Source: Algoriphagus sp. AGSA1
GTDB taxonomy: Bacteria; Bacteroidota; Bacteroidia; Cytophagales; Cyclobacteriaceae
Reading direction: 5' to 3'
DNA: 64,000 nt
Assembly (NCBI RefSeq): GCF_021390545.1
Contig: NZ_JAJUWR010000012.1
Span: forward strand, 124,001 to 188,000
A program made the translations under genes and the position numbers. A model generated the notes under the pieces. The model was not told the origin of the DNA. It saw nothing but the letters and a program-made list of their open reading frames with translations, and ran no database searches. Positions 28,825 to 38,141 of this stretch are shown piece after piece (position 1 is the stretch's first letter; every line of letters starts with the position of its first letter).

Positions 28825-30079
28825 ATATTCCAATCCAATACAAGCCCCGTTTTCCTTCGTGAACTGAATCAAAGAATACCTTATTTCCAGATTTGTTTAG
28901 CCTTGGATGTAAATCGCATCGTGTTTCACCATAATATTCCATTCCTTCGTAAAACTCTCCAAGTTTAGTCAGATTATCATTATTCAAATTGAAATGAAAT
29001 AAGTCTTTCATTCTGGATTTATTAGGATAGGTGTCAAATACCAAATTATCCTGATATACGCTGGGATGTCCGTCTCCAAACTTATCTATTATATTTTCAC
29101 CCACGATGGTTTTGGATGCATTATGTATGTTCACTTTATAGTATTTGTCTCCAATTTCAAAATCTCTGAGGTAAGCAATAATCTCATTGTCATTTGCCCA
29201 ACAACAATGGCTTACCATATCATCATCCGCCAATACTTTAAGTTTGTTTCCTTCAATATCGGATAAAATCAACCTGTCAAATCTTCTACCACTAACCATA
29301 TACCTGTGCAAAAAAATAAAATGCCTCCCGCTAGGAGAAATCATTATATGATTGACTTTATGGTCAGCAGCATCCATTAATTGATTTGGCTGTAACTCCT
29401 TTAAGGAAGATATCTTTATGATCAATTTTTTCTCTCCTGTTGAAAGATCCAAGTAAAAAACACCATCTTCCTGATAGTGAGGAAGATCTGTTTTTTTTTG
29501 GTTTCTGTACCCATAATCCGGCCTAAATTTATCCAGCCTGCTGAAATTTAATGTCAGAGCAAATTTCATCTGATAGCAATCATATACTGGTAATGGCCGA
29601 ATTTTTTCAATGGGAAATCCTGATTCCAAATCAACTATTACAGATTGATAACCGTCTTTTTCACTAAATTTGTTGTAAATAAAATTACGATTATCCAGCC
29701 ACTGTAATCTTGCCCCTTGTTGCCAGTTAAATGAAACGGTCGAATTTTGATAGGCTAAATTCTTATTCTGGGTATCATAGACAGCCACTTCAATAGGCAT
29801 CCTAGCATCCGGAAGTGATTTTGTAGACTGATTCTTTACTAGGTGAAAAAGAATATATCGCCCATCTTCTGACTCAGGAGAATGGTCATAGTATCCATAA
29901 AAAGTCTCTCCTTCTACTGGTATGGTATGTAGTTCAAAATCACATTGAAAACGATAGTTCTTGCTATATAAAATAGCGTTTAAGAACTGATATCGCCTTT
30001 TTACAAAAATTTTTATTCTAGGAAAGCTGTTCAGAAATTCAGCAACAATCCTTTCAGTTTTACTATAATTTGAAGCCAT
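28814..30079 (-). CDS. Beta-propeller (WD40/TolB-like) protein of unknown function
   Basis: A 421-residue protein without signal peptide or membrane helix. From residue ~60 on it has repeated blade-like strands (GYYDHSPES.DGRYILFH, SVIVDLESG, HIMISPSGRHFIFLH, LILSDIEGNKLKVLADDD, NDNEIIAYLRD, HPRLNKSGNKVFFDSVHEG), the pattern of a six- or seven-bladed propeller. Such proteins occur in capsule loci but I know no assigned function; a scaffold or sugar-binding role is possible. Its stop overlaps the Wzi start by 11 bases, so the two are probably made together. Confidence 0.6.
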   Translation of the reverse strand: MASNYSKTERIVAEFLNSFPRIKIFVKRRYQFLNAILYSKNYRFQCDFELHTIPVEGETFYGYYDHSPESEDGRYILFHLVKNQSTKSLPDARMPIEVAVYDTQNKNLAYQNSTVSFNWQQGARLQWLDNRNFIYNKFSEKDGYQSVIVDLESGFPIEKIRPLPVYDCYQMKFALTLNFSRLDKFRPDYGYRNQKKTDLPHYQEDGVFYLDLSTGEKKLIIKISSLKELQPNQLMDAADHKVNHIMISPSGRHFIFLHRYMVSGRRFDRLILSDIEGNKLKVLADDDMVSHCCWANDNEIIAYLRDFEIGDKYYKVNIHNASKTIVGENIIDKFGDGHPSVYQDNLVFDTYPNKSRMKDLFHFNLNNDNLTKLGEFYEGMEYYGETRCDLHPRLNKSGNKVFFDSVHEGKRGLYWIGIYDK

Positions 30080-30294
30080 TAAAATACCGAAATATTAGTT
30101 AAGGAGTTGATTCTGAATAGATGTTGAATAACAAGAAGTTCCACTAATTTATATTTGCTGCCAAGTACAGCTTTTGATTTTATAATGAGCAAGTAAATAT
30201 TTATTGGGAATCTCTAACAATGCACTTAGTATTATTCTCTTTACTAATCTGGATGGCAGCCTATTTAAGAGTCACGGACAAAGTTTATACTTCG
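30080..30294. other. Intergenic gap between epimerase and propeller genes
   Basis: This 215-bp AT-rich gap on the minus-strand operon holds no recognisable gene. A plus-strand open frame starting at 30220 overlaps the epimerase coding end and has no protein-like features. No TAnnTTTG box or T-tailed hairpin was seen in the minus direction. Confidence 0.5.
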
Positions 30295-31275
30295 CTATTC
30301 AGTGTAATAAACCTCCTCATCCGGAGATTCCAAAAATTCATGTCTGATAGTACTTTCCAATGCTTCATAAATATTAACCGGAGGGTTAAATCCTGTTTCT
30401 GAAACCTTAGTATTAAACATGGTATTTGAACAAAATTTCTTAATTCTAATTGAACTAATAGGTAGTTTTCGGCCGGTAGTTGCGGCGACTAAGTCTAAAA
30501 ATTTACCCATTGTGTATCCTACAAAATAAGGGATCTTTAAGCCTATCCTTTCCTTTTTTCCCAAGGCCTTGTTCACTTTTAGCACCAGAGTATTCATGTC
30601 AAAATCCGGCTTGTCTATATAATTATAAACATGAACCCCTGGACCAAAACCTAGACTAAATTCCAGAAATGCAGCAATATTCTCGACATAGGCCATGGAC
30701 TTGACATTTTTTCCATTTCCTATCATGATAAATTTACCTGAAGCAATTTGTTTCAAAAGGTTGTAAACATTCCCCCGGTTTTGTTCTCCAAATACTACAG
30801 TAGGCCTTAAAACTACCAAACTTCTATTTTCAGGGTCTGCTTCCTGCCATTTACAAAAAACCTTTTCCGCCTCAAACTTGGTCCTTCCGTAATCATTGAA
30901 ATAATTGATTTCACCTTGCTCATCTGTTCCCAAAGGTGCAAAGCCATAAACAGCCACGGAACTGGTAAATATAATTTTGGAGATCCCTTTGGCCTCAGCC
31001 AATTCACAAATCCTTCTAGCCCCATCTATATTTACCTCATCATACAAGCTTTTGGGACTCACATCATCCCGATGTTCTGCAGCCAAATTGATGATGGTTT
31101 CCCCATTTACTGCATTCACAAGTGATTCGTAATCTCTAACATCGGCGGTTTGGGTTTTTTCAGGGAAAGAACCACCTACCTTTTTATCAACAATCTGAAA
31201 ATCAAACCCGTTTTTGTTCAATCGTTTACAAAGTCGAGATCCAATAAATCCAGATCCACCTATGACACTGATCAT
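30295..31275 (-). CDS. NAD-dependent epimerase/dehydratase
   Basis: A 326-residue extended SDR: Rossmann motif GGSGFIG (6-12), NLAAEHRDD, catalytic SSVAVYG and YGRTK (Tyr~142, Lys~146). The C-terminal half has VYNYIDKPDFD and a FNPPVNIYEALE helix of sugar epimerases or 4-ketoreductases. Product not decidable. It overlaps the GT2 gene upstream by 4 bases, and the following stretch to the propeller gene is 215 bp long. Confidence 0.8.
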   Translation of the reverse strand: MISVIGGSGFIGSRLCKRLNKNGFDFQIVDKKVGGSFPEKTQTADVRDYESLVNAVNGETIINLAAEHRDDVSPKSLYDEVNIDGARRICELAEAKGISKIIFTSSVAVYGFAPLGTDEQGEINYFNDYGRTKFEAEKVFCKWQEADPENRSLVVLRPTVVFGEQNRGNVYNLLKQIASGKFIMIGNGKNVKSMAYVENIAAFLEFSLGFGPGVHVYNYIDKPDFDMNTLVLKVNKALGKKERIGLKIPYFVGYTMGKFLDLVAATTGRKLPISSIRIKKFCSNTMFNTKVSETGFNPPVNIYEALESTIRHEFLESPDEEVYYTE

Positions 31276-32087
31276 TTTTTCCTTAGTATATTTTGATAAA
31301 TAACACCTCTTAATTTGTTGGGAATCAATCTCACAAAACCCCTAACCAGTAGGTTGGAAAGCATTTCATACCTATTGATTAAGCCCAACTTTAAAAACTG
31401 CTTTTGAAGCTTGATTTCATACCCAAAATACCCACTTCCTCCTCTTCTTTCCAACATTTTTATTCCGGCCCGTGCATTAACCAGATACTCGGGAATATTT
31501 TGAAAAATATATCCTTTCATCAACATATTCGCCCAAAGAATATAATCCTGTGCAAACTTAAAAACTGGGTCATAATTCCCCGAATCTAACACAGCACTTT
31601 TTCTAAAAACTACGGTCATATGGTTCATAGGATTCCGCCTTTTGGCATATTCCAAAATCTCCTCATGCTGAACTGGTAGCTCCCGATAAGCATAAATCTC
31701 CAGAGGATCTGACTCGAATTCACTGATCCAACTCCCCACGACATCGAGTTTTGGGTGGGACTCAAATAGGGAAATTTGCTTTTCGAACCTTTGTGGAATA
31801 CAAATATCATCAGCATCAATTCGGGCAATCAATTCATACTTACAGGATTTGACTCCCAAATTCAAAGCAAATCCAAGACCTTTATTATCTGGTAATTGAA
31901 TAGCTTCAATAGCTAATTCATCTTTGTAGCTTTCTATGACCAGGTCAAGTTCCTCAGTAAGAGGCCCGTCTTTGACAAGAATCAGCTCATCTGCCTTTCT
32001 TTTTTGATGGATGAGGCTTTCAAAACAAGTCTTTAGTTCCTCTGGATCATCTTTAAAATAGCAAGACATCAAACACGAAAACTTCAT
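31272..32087 (-). CDS. GT2 family glycosyltransferase, AmsE-like
   Basis: Starting at ATG 32087 (271 residues) the protein begins MKFSCLMSCYFKDDPEEL, the standard N-terminus of AmsE-type GT2 enzymes, with AAGT-like spacing from an AAGTAGGT upstream stretch. It has ADELILVKDG, LNLGVKSCKYELIARIDADD (metal site IDADD) and RNPMNHMTVVF, all usual in this subfamily. A TTG at 32168 would add 27 residues not expected for the family. It probably adds an inverting hexose to the repeat unit. The ATG-to-epimerase overlap is 4 bases at the other end. Confidence 0.85.
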   Translation of the reverse strand: MKFSCLMSCYFKDDPEELKTCFESLIHQKRKADELILVKDGPLTEELDLVIESYKDELAIEAIQLPDNKGLGFALNLGVKSCKYELIARIDADDICIPQRFEKQISLFESHPKLDVVGSWISEFESDPLEIYAYRELPVQHEEILEYAKRRNPMNHMTVVFRKSAVLDSGNYDPVFKFAQDYILWANMLMKGYIFQNIPEYLVNARAGIKMLERRGGSGYFGYEIKLQKQFLKLGLINRYEMLSNLLVRGFVRLIPNKLRGVIYQNILRKK

Positions 32088-32213
32088 ACCTACTTCACTT
32101 TGAGGGTGCACTCTCTCTGGTTTTTTTCTCAATTTAACTATCTCAGTATTTACCGTCTTTTCAGACAAATTTTATGTAAAAAAACTCCCTAATGAAATTA
32201 TCTGGAAGTAAAC

Positions 32214-33869
32214 TCAAAGTTTCAAATATAAACTTCCGCCGCTTTCCAACTCCAGCACTTTCCCATCTGGGTAGCTGAGGGTACCTTTCTTTTCTGAAAG
32301 ATTTACTGCCATCAAATAAACCTCTCCTTCATATTTCCAAGCTTTGCAGTTAATCCCTTCATCCTTTATCAAACCCGGGATTTCATAAACTTGATTTGCA
32401 AGAATAACTGGAATTATGGCTTCGAATTCTCTTGATATTTTGGAAATTTTGCCCCATTGCTTTTGGTAGACTTCCTCCCCAAAATTTACCTTACCAGATG
32501 CTGTGTCAAACCATAAAAGATGATAGGCATAAAACATCACTCCCCTGGCACCATTGATGACAGTTTGGAAAAGCATATTTCTAATTTCAGAATCTGAGGG
32601 ACTTTTATAATCTTCCGGCTGATACTTTTGGAAGTACCCTTTATTGAAAATCTGAACCACTCCCCAAACTCCCTGGTCCCCTCCGGCCTGCTGCACCGTA
32701 TAGTTTGTTCTTTCTCCTACCAGCCCAAGGTTAGGCGAAGTATTTTTCTTCCCTATGGGGTAAGGATCCATTCCCATCACGTCCGAAATTCCTTTCAAAT
32801 AAGGAACCATCTCCTTTTTATTCGCTACTTGATAAACCAAATGTTTCCCGTCTTTCTCTTGAATTATATCATATGTTTTTCGAGCTTCTATCACGTGGCT
32901 AAGAGAGATCTCGTCACCGGTGTACCAAGCCAGTAAAGCTGGGCTCGATTGTAATTCTTGCACCAACTCACCAATTCGTTGTGAGGCTATTTGTCCGGAT
33001 TTTGGGTAAAAACTTTCATTGCCGTCATACATGTTGGACAAGCTATAAATAGAATTCAAACCTACATTTTCAAGCAGTTTCAAATAGGCCCGCCCATCTT
33101 TTCTATCTCCGTGCAAATAGGACAATACCGTGTTAAACCCTGCTGATTTAATTTGATTAAAGTGATGTTCCTGATTGTCCCAAAGGCCCTGTTTTTGGGC
33201 TTTTCCAAGATAAATACCAAATGGAAATATCCTCTGCCCATCCTTGATAGTAAACCCTTCCTCATCTATATACGATCCTTTGTCAATTTTCTTTTTTTTA
33301 CTAATTATATCCAATTCACCAGAATAGGGTCGAACCAATACATCATCAAACCAAGCGGTCCCTGTATTTCCTCTGACTATATACAGGCTTATTGCTATTT
33401 TTCTGGCCTTTGGTGGGACCTTGAAAAGACCTTGAACCTGAGTCCAATCAAAGGTACCTGAAGGTGTAGGCGGATTGGATCCACCTAGGGATTTTTCAGC
33501 TCCATCATAGGCATGTAAATAAATTCCAGCCCCTTTATCGCCAAATTTTGCAGGCATGATATTCTTTCCTTTTACCCATGCAGAAAACTCCAATAATTCA
33601 CCACCCTTCACAGGCACATGGGTTACTATTACTTTATAATTGTCAGGGTCAGAATTTGAATATTTGAGGCTTGCTTTCCCTCCATGCTTGATGCTTTCAT
33701 CGAGGGTTGCTGTACGAATGACCCAGTTTTTACTTCCTTGCTCAAACCCAGGATTAGGAGCCAAGTTGCCTTTTTGTCCAAAGCTACTTATAGGTAAAAA
33801 GATTAATAATAAGAAACAAGCCAGGTATCCCCAGTTCCTTTTTCCACTCTTTGATAATAAAAAATTCAT
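32214..33869 (-). CDS. Secreted TIM-barrel glycosidase-like protein with N-terminal carbohydrate-binding-type domain
   Basis: A 551-residue protein with signal peptide (about 1-31, LLLIFLPISSFGQ). Residues ~35-185 form a jelly-roll-like domain (NPGFEQGSKNWVI, YKVIVTHVPVKGGELLEFSAWVKG, TAWFDDVLV) like CBM/discoidin folds. The rest looks like a (beta/alpha)8 barrel with LAWYTGDEIS (possible acid/base Glu), VMGMDPYPIG and GARGVMFYAYH. It probably acts on, or binds, polysaccharide outside the cytoplasm, perhaps trimming the polymer made here. The GH family is not recognised. It lies inside the glycosyltransferase run, 126 bp before the AmsE-like gene. Confidence 0.68.
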   Translation of the reverse strand: MNFLLSKSGKRNWGYLACFLLLIFLPISSFGQKGNLAPNPGFEQGSKNWVIRTATLDESIKHGGKASLKYSNSDPDNYKVIVTHVPVKGGELLEFSAWVKGKNIMPAKFGDKGAGIYLHAYDGAEKSLGGSNPPTPSGTFDWTQVQGLFKVPPKARKIAISLYIVRGNTGTAWFDDVLVRPYSGELDIISKKKKIDKGSYIDEEGFTIKDGQRIFPFGIYLGKAQKQGLWDNQEHHFNQIKSAGFNTVLSYLHGDRKDGRAYLKLLENVGLNSIYSLSNMYDGNESFYPKSGQIASQRIGELVQELQSSPALLAWYTGDEISLSHVIEARKTYDIIQEKDGKHLVYQVANKKEMVPYLKGISDVMGMDPYPIGKKNTSPNLGLVGERTNYTVQQAGGDQGVWGVVQIFNKGYFQKYQPEDYKSPSDSEIRNMLFQTVINGARGVMFYAYHLLWFDTASGKVNFGEEVYQKQWGKISKISREFEAIIPVILANQVYEIPGLIKDEGINCKAWKYEGEVYLMAVNLSEKKGTLSYPDGKVLELESGGSLYLKL

Positions 33870-33876
33870 AGCGTGT

Positions 33877-34785
33877 CTATTTAAGGTGCATCAATGCTTT
33901 TTTCCCGACATCTGTCAAAAAACCTATCCATTCAACCAAACTTAATTTGGCTTTAAAAGCTCCCTTAAAAAAGCCCGACAAGTTTTTATTCCACAAAGCT
34001 ACTTTTGCAATTTCGAGGGCATTGTTTTTATAAATTAACTTTTGTTGTTCGGCACTAAGCTCAGAAATAATCGGTTCAAACTTACTCAAAAACATCTCCT
34101 TCGTTTCCACGATCTTTTGATTGGATGGGATATGGGATCTGTCCTCTATATTCAACACAGTCAAATATTCATTCAGCATCGCTCCATTATATTCTCTGAA
34201 ATAACGGACCATAAATTCTACATCCTGATTTCTTCGAAACCTCTCATCAAAACCACCCATGCCTAAGAACACATCTGTGTATATCAAGAGTGTTGAGGTG
34301 TAGAAGCTGACATCCAAAGCTAATAATTCCACCATGTAATTCTCCTTTTTCTTGGGTTCCTGGCGGTCAATTTCCTCCCCATATTTCCGCCTGATCACCA
34401 AGCAAGAGCTGGATTTGATGGTCTGATCTTCTCTTGCTTTTTGCTGGAGAAACTCCACTTGCCTAGCCACTCGAGCCGGCTCATATTCATCATCATCATC
34501 CAAAAATGTCAAAAACTCTCCTTTTGCAGCTTTCGCTCCGGTGTTTCTCGCCACTCCCCCTCCACAATTTTCTTCATGTATAATATACTCAATTGATGCC
34601 TTTTCCTGAAAAGTGGATATCACCTTTGCAGTTTCCAATTGAACCGCATCGTCCTTCCCATTATCATCCACTACGATCAATTCGATGGATGGATAATTTT
34701 GATTTAAAACGCTTTCAATTGATTTTACTAAAAACTTTGGTCTCCCGTGGGTGGGAATGATTACCGAAACTAATCCTTGAATCAT
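33877..34785 (-). CDS. GT2 family glycosyltransferase
   Basis: A 302-residue GT-A enzyme. N-terminus VSVIIPTHGRPKFLVKSI, IVVDDNGKDD nucleotide site, FLTFLDDDDEYEP metal site and FDERFRRNQDVEF acceptor helix with the catalytic-base Asp. ATG at 34785 overlaps the upstream GT-B gene by 4 bases; its stop is 8 bp before the signal-peptide ATG of the secreted protein. Confidence 0.88.
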   Translation of the reverse strand: MIQGLVSVIIPTHGRPKFLVKSIESVLNQNYPSIELIVVDDNGKDDAVQLETAKVISTFQEKASIEYIIHEENCGGGVARNTGAKAAKGEFLTFLDDDDEYEPARVARQVEFLQQKAREDQTIKSSSCLVIRRKYGEEIDRQEPKKKENYMVELLALDVSFYTSTLLIYTDVFLGMGGFDERFRRNQDVEFMVRYFREYNGAMLNEYLTVLNIEDRSHIPSNQKIVETKEMFLSKFEPIISELSAEQQKLIYKNNALEIAKVALWNKNLSGFFKGAFKAKLSLVEWIGFLTDVGKKALMHLK

Positions 34786-35915
34786 GAATTTTTGATTTGA
34801 TGCGAAAAAGCCATAGATATCTGATCAATGATCAATTGAAGCTTCATAGCCCTTGCATTTTGAATAGCATTTTGTGTCAAAACCTGCAAGTCAATCTCAC
34901 CAGTATAAACCTTCAACAAAAGGGATTTCAAATCCATAAAATCCTCAAAAGTCAGTGTCTGATTTTGAATGGTTTTCATTTGTCGAAAGGAAGCTGGTAG
35001 GATTCCGACTTTTGCTTTATTATACATCAACAGGACAATACCTGTTTCTTTGGAAACGCCATAGGTCTCCAATTGTCCATTATTGGTTATGTACTCTGGA
35101 TGGAAATATGAAAACAACAAATGTGCCTCACGAATTTCTTTTTCAAATTCTTCTTGAGGAATAAATCCCTTCCAATACCGGATCATATATCCTTGGGATT
35201 GTAGGGCCTCTGCCTCGATCAAGATCTTTTGACCATAAGTCCCATCTGGCTTGCCCAATAACACGAGTTCAACTTTCTCTTTGAGAGCCTCGGTAGCTAC
35301 GACCTCCAGTAATTCCAAATAATTCCTCCTATCTGAAATCATTCCGGGAACTACCAAACGAATCCTGTTTCCATGAGAATACAATTCTTCAGAAAGGTCG
35401 GTTTTAGGGTTGAAATCATCGTAGCGGAAAGGAATTAAGCCCACGTTTTTCACCCTAAGTTCCTTCTTGGAATATTCCAACATATTTTCCCCTGCAACGG
35501 CAAAATAACTAATCTGCTTACGGACTTTTTGCGTCATCACATGTTTGGCAAAAGGCACTAGGCTTGTCGGAATCCGTGGACGAAACCAAGTATTACAATT
35601 GTGAACCAACAATAAGGTAGGCTTTCCTATTTTATGGGATGAAAAAGAATAGAGCTCCCTCAAGGAATAAAGCTGATCTAGAATTACAAAATCCGATTCA
35701 TTCAATTTTTCAAAAACTCCTTGTGGGGTAAAGCGAGTATTCCAAATAGTCTGTTCTAAAATGATCCTTTCTTTAGGAAAAACATACTGCTCAAGCCCAT
35801 CTGCCAAAAACAAAAGCACTTGGGCATTCATTTTATCAAGTGCTTTCAATACTATTTCCAATAGACTCCCATGGTTCCTATTTGAAAAGTAAAGTGAAAC
35901 TATCTTATTCTGCAT
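34782..35915 (-). CDS. GT-B glycosyltransferase-like protein
   Basis: From ATG 35915 the protein has 377 residues. IRLVVPGMISDRRNYLELLEV, VELVLLGKPDG, YWKGFIPQEEFEKEIREAHLLF and a late ETYGVSKETG segment fit the C-terminal donor domain of GT-B enzymes, and the N-terminal VSLYFSNRNHGSLLEIVLKAL the acceptor domain. The usual E-x7-E is not clear, so it is only a probable transferase. A TTG immediately before the ATG is ignored. It overlaps the polymerase gene by 11 bases. Confidence 0.65.
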   Translation of the reverse strand: MQNKIVSLYFSNRNHGSLLEIVLKALDKMNAQVLLFLADGLEQYVFPKERIILEQTIWNTRFTPQGVFEKLNESDFVILDQLYSLRELYSFSSHKIGKPTLLLVHNCNTWFRPRIPTSLVPFAKHVMTQKVRKQISYFAVAGENMLEYSKKELRVKNVGLIPFRYDDFNPKTDLSEELYSHGNRIRLVVPGMISDRRNYLELLEVVATEALKEKVELVLLGKPDGTYGQKILIEAEALQSQGYMIRYWKGFIPQEEFEKEIREAHLLFSYFHPEYITNNGQLETYGVSKETGIVLLMYNKAKVGILPASFRQMKTIQNQTLTFEDFMDLKSLLLKVYTGEIDLQVLTQNAIQNARAMKLQLIIDQISMAFSHQIKNS

Positions 35916-37206
35916 CAAATGTTTTTGTCCTATGGTTAAAAAGGGAGAAAATTAATAATAGCAGGTAACCTTTGAGAAATGCCGATGAATTTAGAATATC
36001 TCCTTTCATTTGGACCACGAAAAACGTGACAAGTAGCGTTAAAATCGTTGCTTTAAAAAGTGAATCTTTCACATTCACAATTCTATTTAGTGAAAAATTG
36101 ATCAACGTGAAGTAGGCAAGTACCGACAGAGCGATACCCCCGAAATAAATATATCGTATATAGCCTAAGTCAGACCTAACCGATGAGTGTGGATTGTCAA
36201 AAACAACCATTCCTTCTCCGAACCATATTTGAGACCATCTTGAAGGAAGGTGAATATGCTCTCGAAACATAATTGAGAGCGTTTTGGACTCCATCAAATT
36301 CCCTGACATTGCACCGATCCCTCCCATGACTCCTTCCACTATCCAAATCAGTGATTCCATTTTCTCTGGATTCATCAAGAAATAAACACCTATAAAACCA
36401 AGGAACGCAATAAATATCAAAAATAATCCGGATAGCTTTTGAAGCCATTTTAGATCATCATAATAGAAACTAAGTAAGAAAATAACCCCAAAAAATATGG
36501 GGATGACCAGAATAGAAATCCGGGCATTAATGATCAATGAAATAAGAATAAAAGGGTAATAAAGCAGGTATTTCTTTTTGGAAGTTTTGATGAACAAAAT
36601 TGAGTTCAGTACAAAAACAAGCCCCTGAAACAAAGGTGCAGAGAAATAATAATCATTGGATATTCCAAAGCCTCGATAAGCTTGAGTTTCGAGTTTTTCG
36701 GATGGTAGTTCTATGAAAAAATTAAAGACCATTTCCTTCAGATCCGGAACCAAAAACATAAGCGTGGCCATTATGGCCTGTGCTACACCCACTTTGACTA
36801 ATAAATCCAAAAAATCATCTGTGCAATACTCAAGGTCAAACCCAAAAACCAATACGAAAACCGGAAGGACTAGCACAATATCCAATAGTAATCTGATGTA
36901 GGTGAGTAAAAAGGTCTTATCAAATTCGGAATCCGCAATAAGGGGAATCAAAAGTATATAGAGGACGCAGGATAAAAAAAAGATCAGGTAAGTCAGAAAG
37001 GTCTTGTGCTGAAATATAACCAACAACCTCCCCAAATTAGTACCATAGCATAGATAGCCAAATGCCAAAACGATTACTACATAGGAAAGATTGACCGGAA
37101 AGAATAAAAACTTTGGAGTATAAATAAATAGGAAAAGCATGATCACTGAAATCCGATTCAGCAGCTTATAGTCAATCTCTGATTTATTGATACCCCAAGT
37201 GTTCAT
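35905..37206 (-). CDS. Wzy-like polysaccharide polymerase, polytopic membrane protein
   Basis: A 433-residue protein with about eleven hydrophobic segments and a polar loop around residues 295-335 (GNLMESKTLSIMFREHIHLPS, GEGMVVFDNPHSSV), as in Wzy polymerases. Pro-His-Ser before a helix and the long periplasmic loop are common in this fold, but Wzy sequences diverge so much that the call rests on topology and context. It sits between two GT genes and is coupled to the GT2 downstream of its start by a 4-base overlap. It could polymerise the pseudaminate-containing repeat unit. Confidence 0.7.
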   Translation of the reverse strand: MNTWGINKSEIDYKLLNRISVIMLFLFIYTPKFLFFPVNLSYVVIVLAFGYLCYGTNLGRLLVIFQHKTFLTYLIFFLSCVLYILLIPLIADSEFDKTFLLTYIRLLLDIVLVLPVFVLVFGFDLEYCTDDFLDLLVKVGVAQAIMATLMFLVPDLKEMVFNFFIELPSEKLETQAYRGFGISNDYYFSAPLFQGLVFVLNSILFIKTSKKKYLLYYPFILISLIINARISILVIPIFFGVIFLLSFYYDDLKWLQKLSGLFLIFIAFLGFIGVYFLMNPEKMESLIWIVEGVMGGIGAMSGNLMESKTLSIMFREHIHLPSRWSQIWFGEGMVVFDNPHSSVRSDLGYIRYIYFGGIALSVLAYFTLINFSLNRIVNVKDSLFKATILTLLVTFFVVQMKGDILNSSAFLKGYLLLLIFSLFNHRTKTFDAE

Positions 37207-38099
37207 GTCTTTCCCTCCTTGAATAGGAATCTCCCTACCCTTTTGTAGGTATATTTATAGTTGAAAAATGATGGGTTTTTCAACAATGAGTAGCCCAGTT
37301 TGAGCATTTTCTGCATTGGAGATTCATTCTCAAAACTCAATAACAGCAGGTTCAATTTTTCTTTTACAAAAAACCCGGAAATATTTATGCCCTTACTTTT
37401 ATACTTTTCAAGAAGTTGATTCAATGCAGCTATTCTCTTTTCATGATTTTTTGAAACCCTTGAATTATCATGCTGGATAAAATAAAGTAAAGGTTTCTCT
37501 ATGCGAAAAAATAACCCATCAGGCTTTGTTTGCGTCAAGTTGAACCAAGCATCCCAGTCCTGAAAAGACGTTAAGTTTTCATCGAAAAGCTCCCAGGAAA
37601 TATCATTTTTGATAGTAACTGAACTAGTCGTAGAAATGGAAAATGCCCCACTAGAAATGGCGGTGAAAATATCTCCTTTCAAAATGGCGTTTGATTTAAA
37701 CAGATCCGGGCGATCTGAGCTAGGCCAGGACTTATAATAATCTGAATAAACCAAAAAGGCTTGCTGCTCATCATGAACCTTTAGATGTTCTTCCAGTTTA
37801 TTGGGAAACCAAGTATCATCATCATCCAAAAATGCAATAAACCGACCTTGTGCAAATCGTACCCCTTGGTTTCTCCAATGATTGGCTCCACATGATTTTT
37901 CAGAAGGGAAAAATTGAAACCGGGGATTATGAATTCTCTGGAGCAATTCCTCCACTTTAGGATTATCTGCCGGAAAATCGTTAAAAACAAGACACTCGTA
38001 ATTGGTAAGTGACTGCTTCAAAACACTATCTATCGCGAGTTTTAATTCTTCAAGCCTCTTGTAGGTAACGATAATTACCGAAAAATCGGGTTGCTTCAA
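37203..38099 (-). CDS. GT2 family glycosyltransferase
   Basis: A 298-residue GT-A enzyme with FSVIIVTYKRLEELKLAI, CLVFNDFPADNP, the metal site FLDDDDTWFPNKLEEH and SFQDWDAWFNL for the acceptor side. It should add one sugar with inversion. The start is TTG at 38099 (no ATG in frame before the first strand), 42 bp after the Wzz gene; stop overlaps the polymerase ATG by 4 bases. Confidence 0.87.
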   Translation of the reverse strand: MKQPDFSVIIVTYKRLEELKLAIDSVLKQSLTNYECLVFNDFPADNPKVEELLQRIHNPRFQFFPSEKSCGANHWRNQGVRFAQGRFIAFLDDDDTWFPNKLEEHLKVHDEQQAFLVYSDYYKSWPSSDRPDLFKSNAILKGDIFTAISSGAFSISTTSSVTIKNDISWELFDENLTSFQDWDAWFNLTQTKPDGLFFRIEKPLLYFIQHDNSRVSKNHEKRIAALNQLLEKYKSKGINISGFFVKEKLNLLLLSFENESPMQKMLKLGYSLLKNPSFFNYKYTYKRVGRFLFKEGKT

Positions 38100-38141
38100 T
38101 GCGTACTTATATAAATTTGACTCATTTTAATCAATTGAAAA

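Noticed and set aside
28825..28872. Longer N-terminus for the Wzi protein
   Set aside because: The extension hides the signal peptide and increases overlap with the propeller gene.
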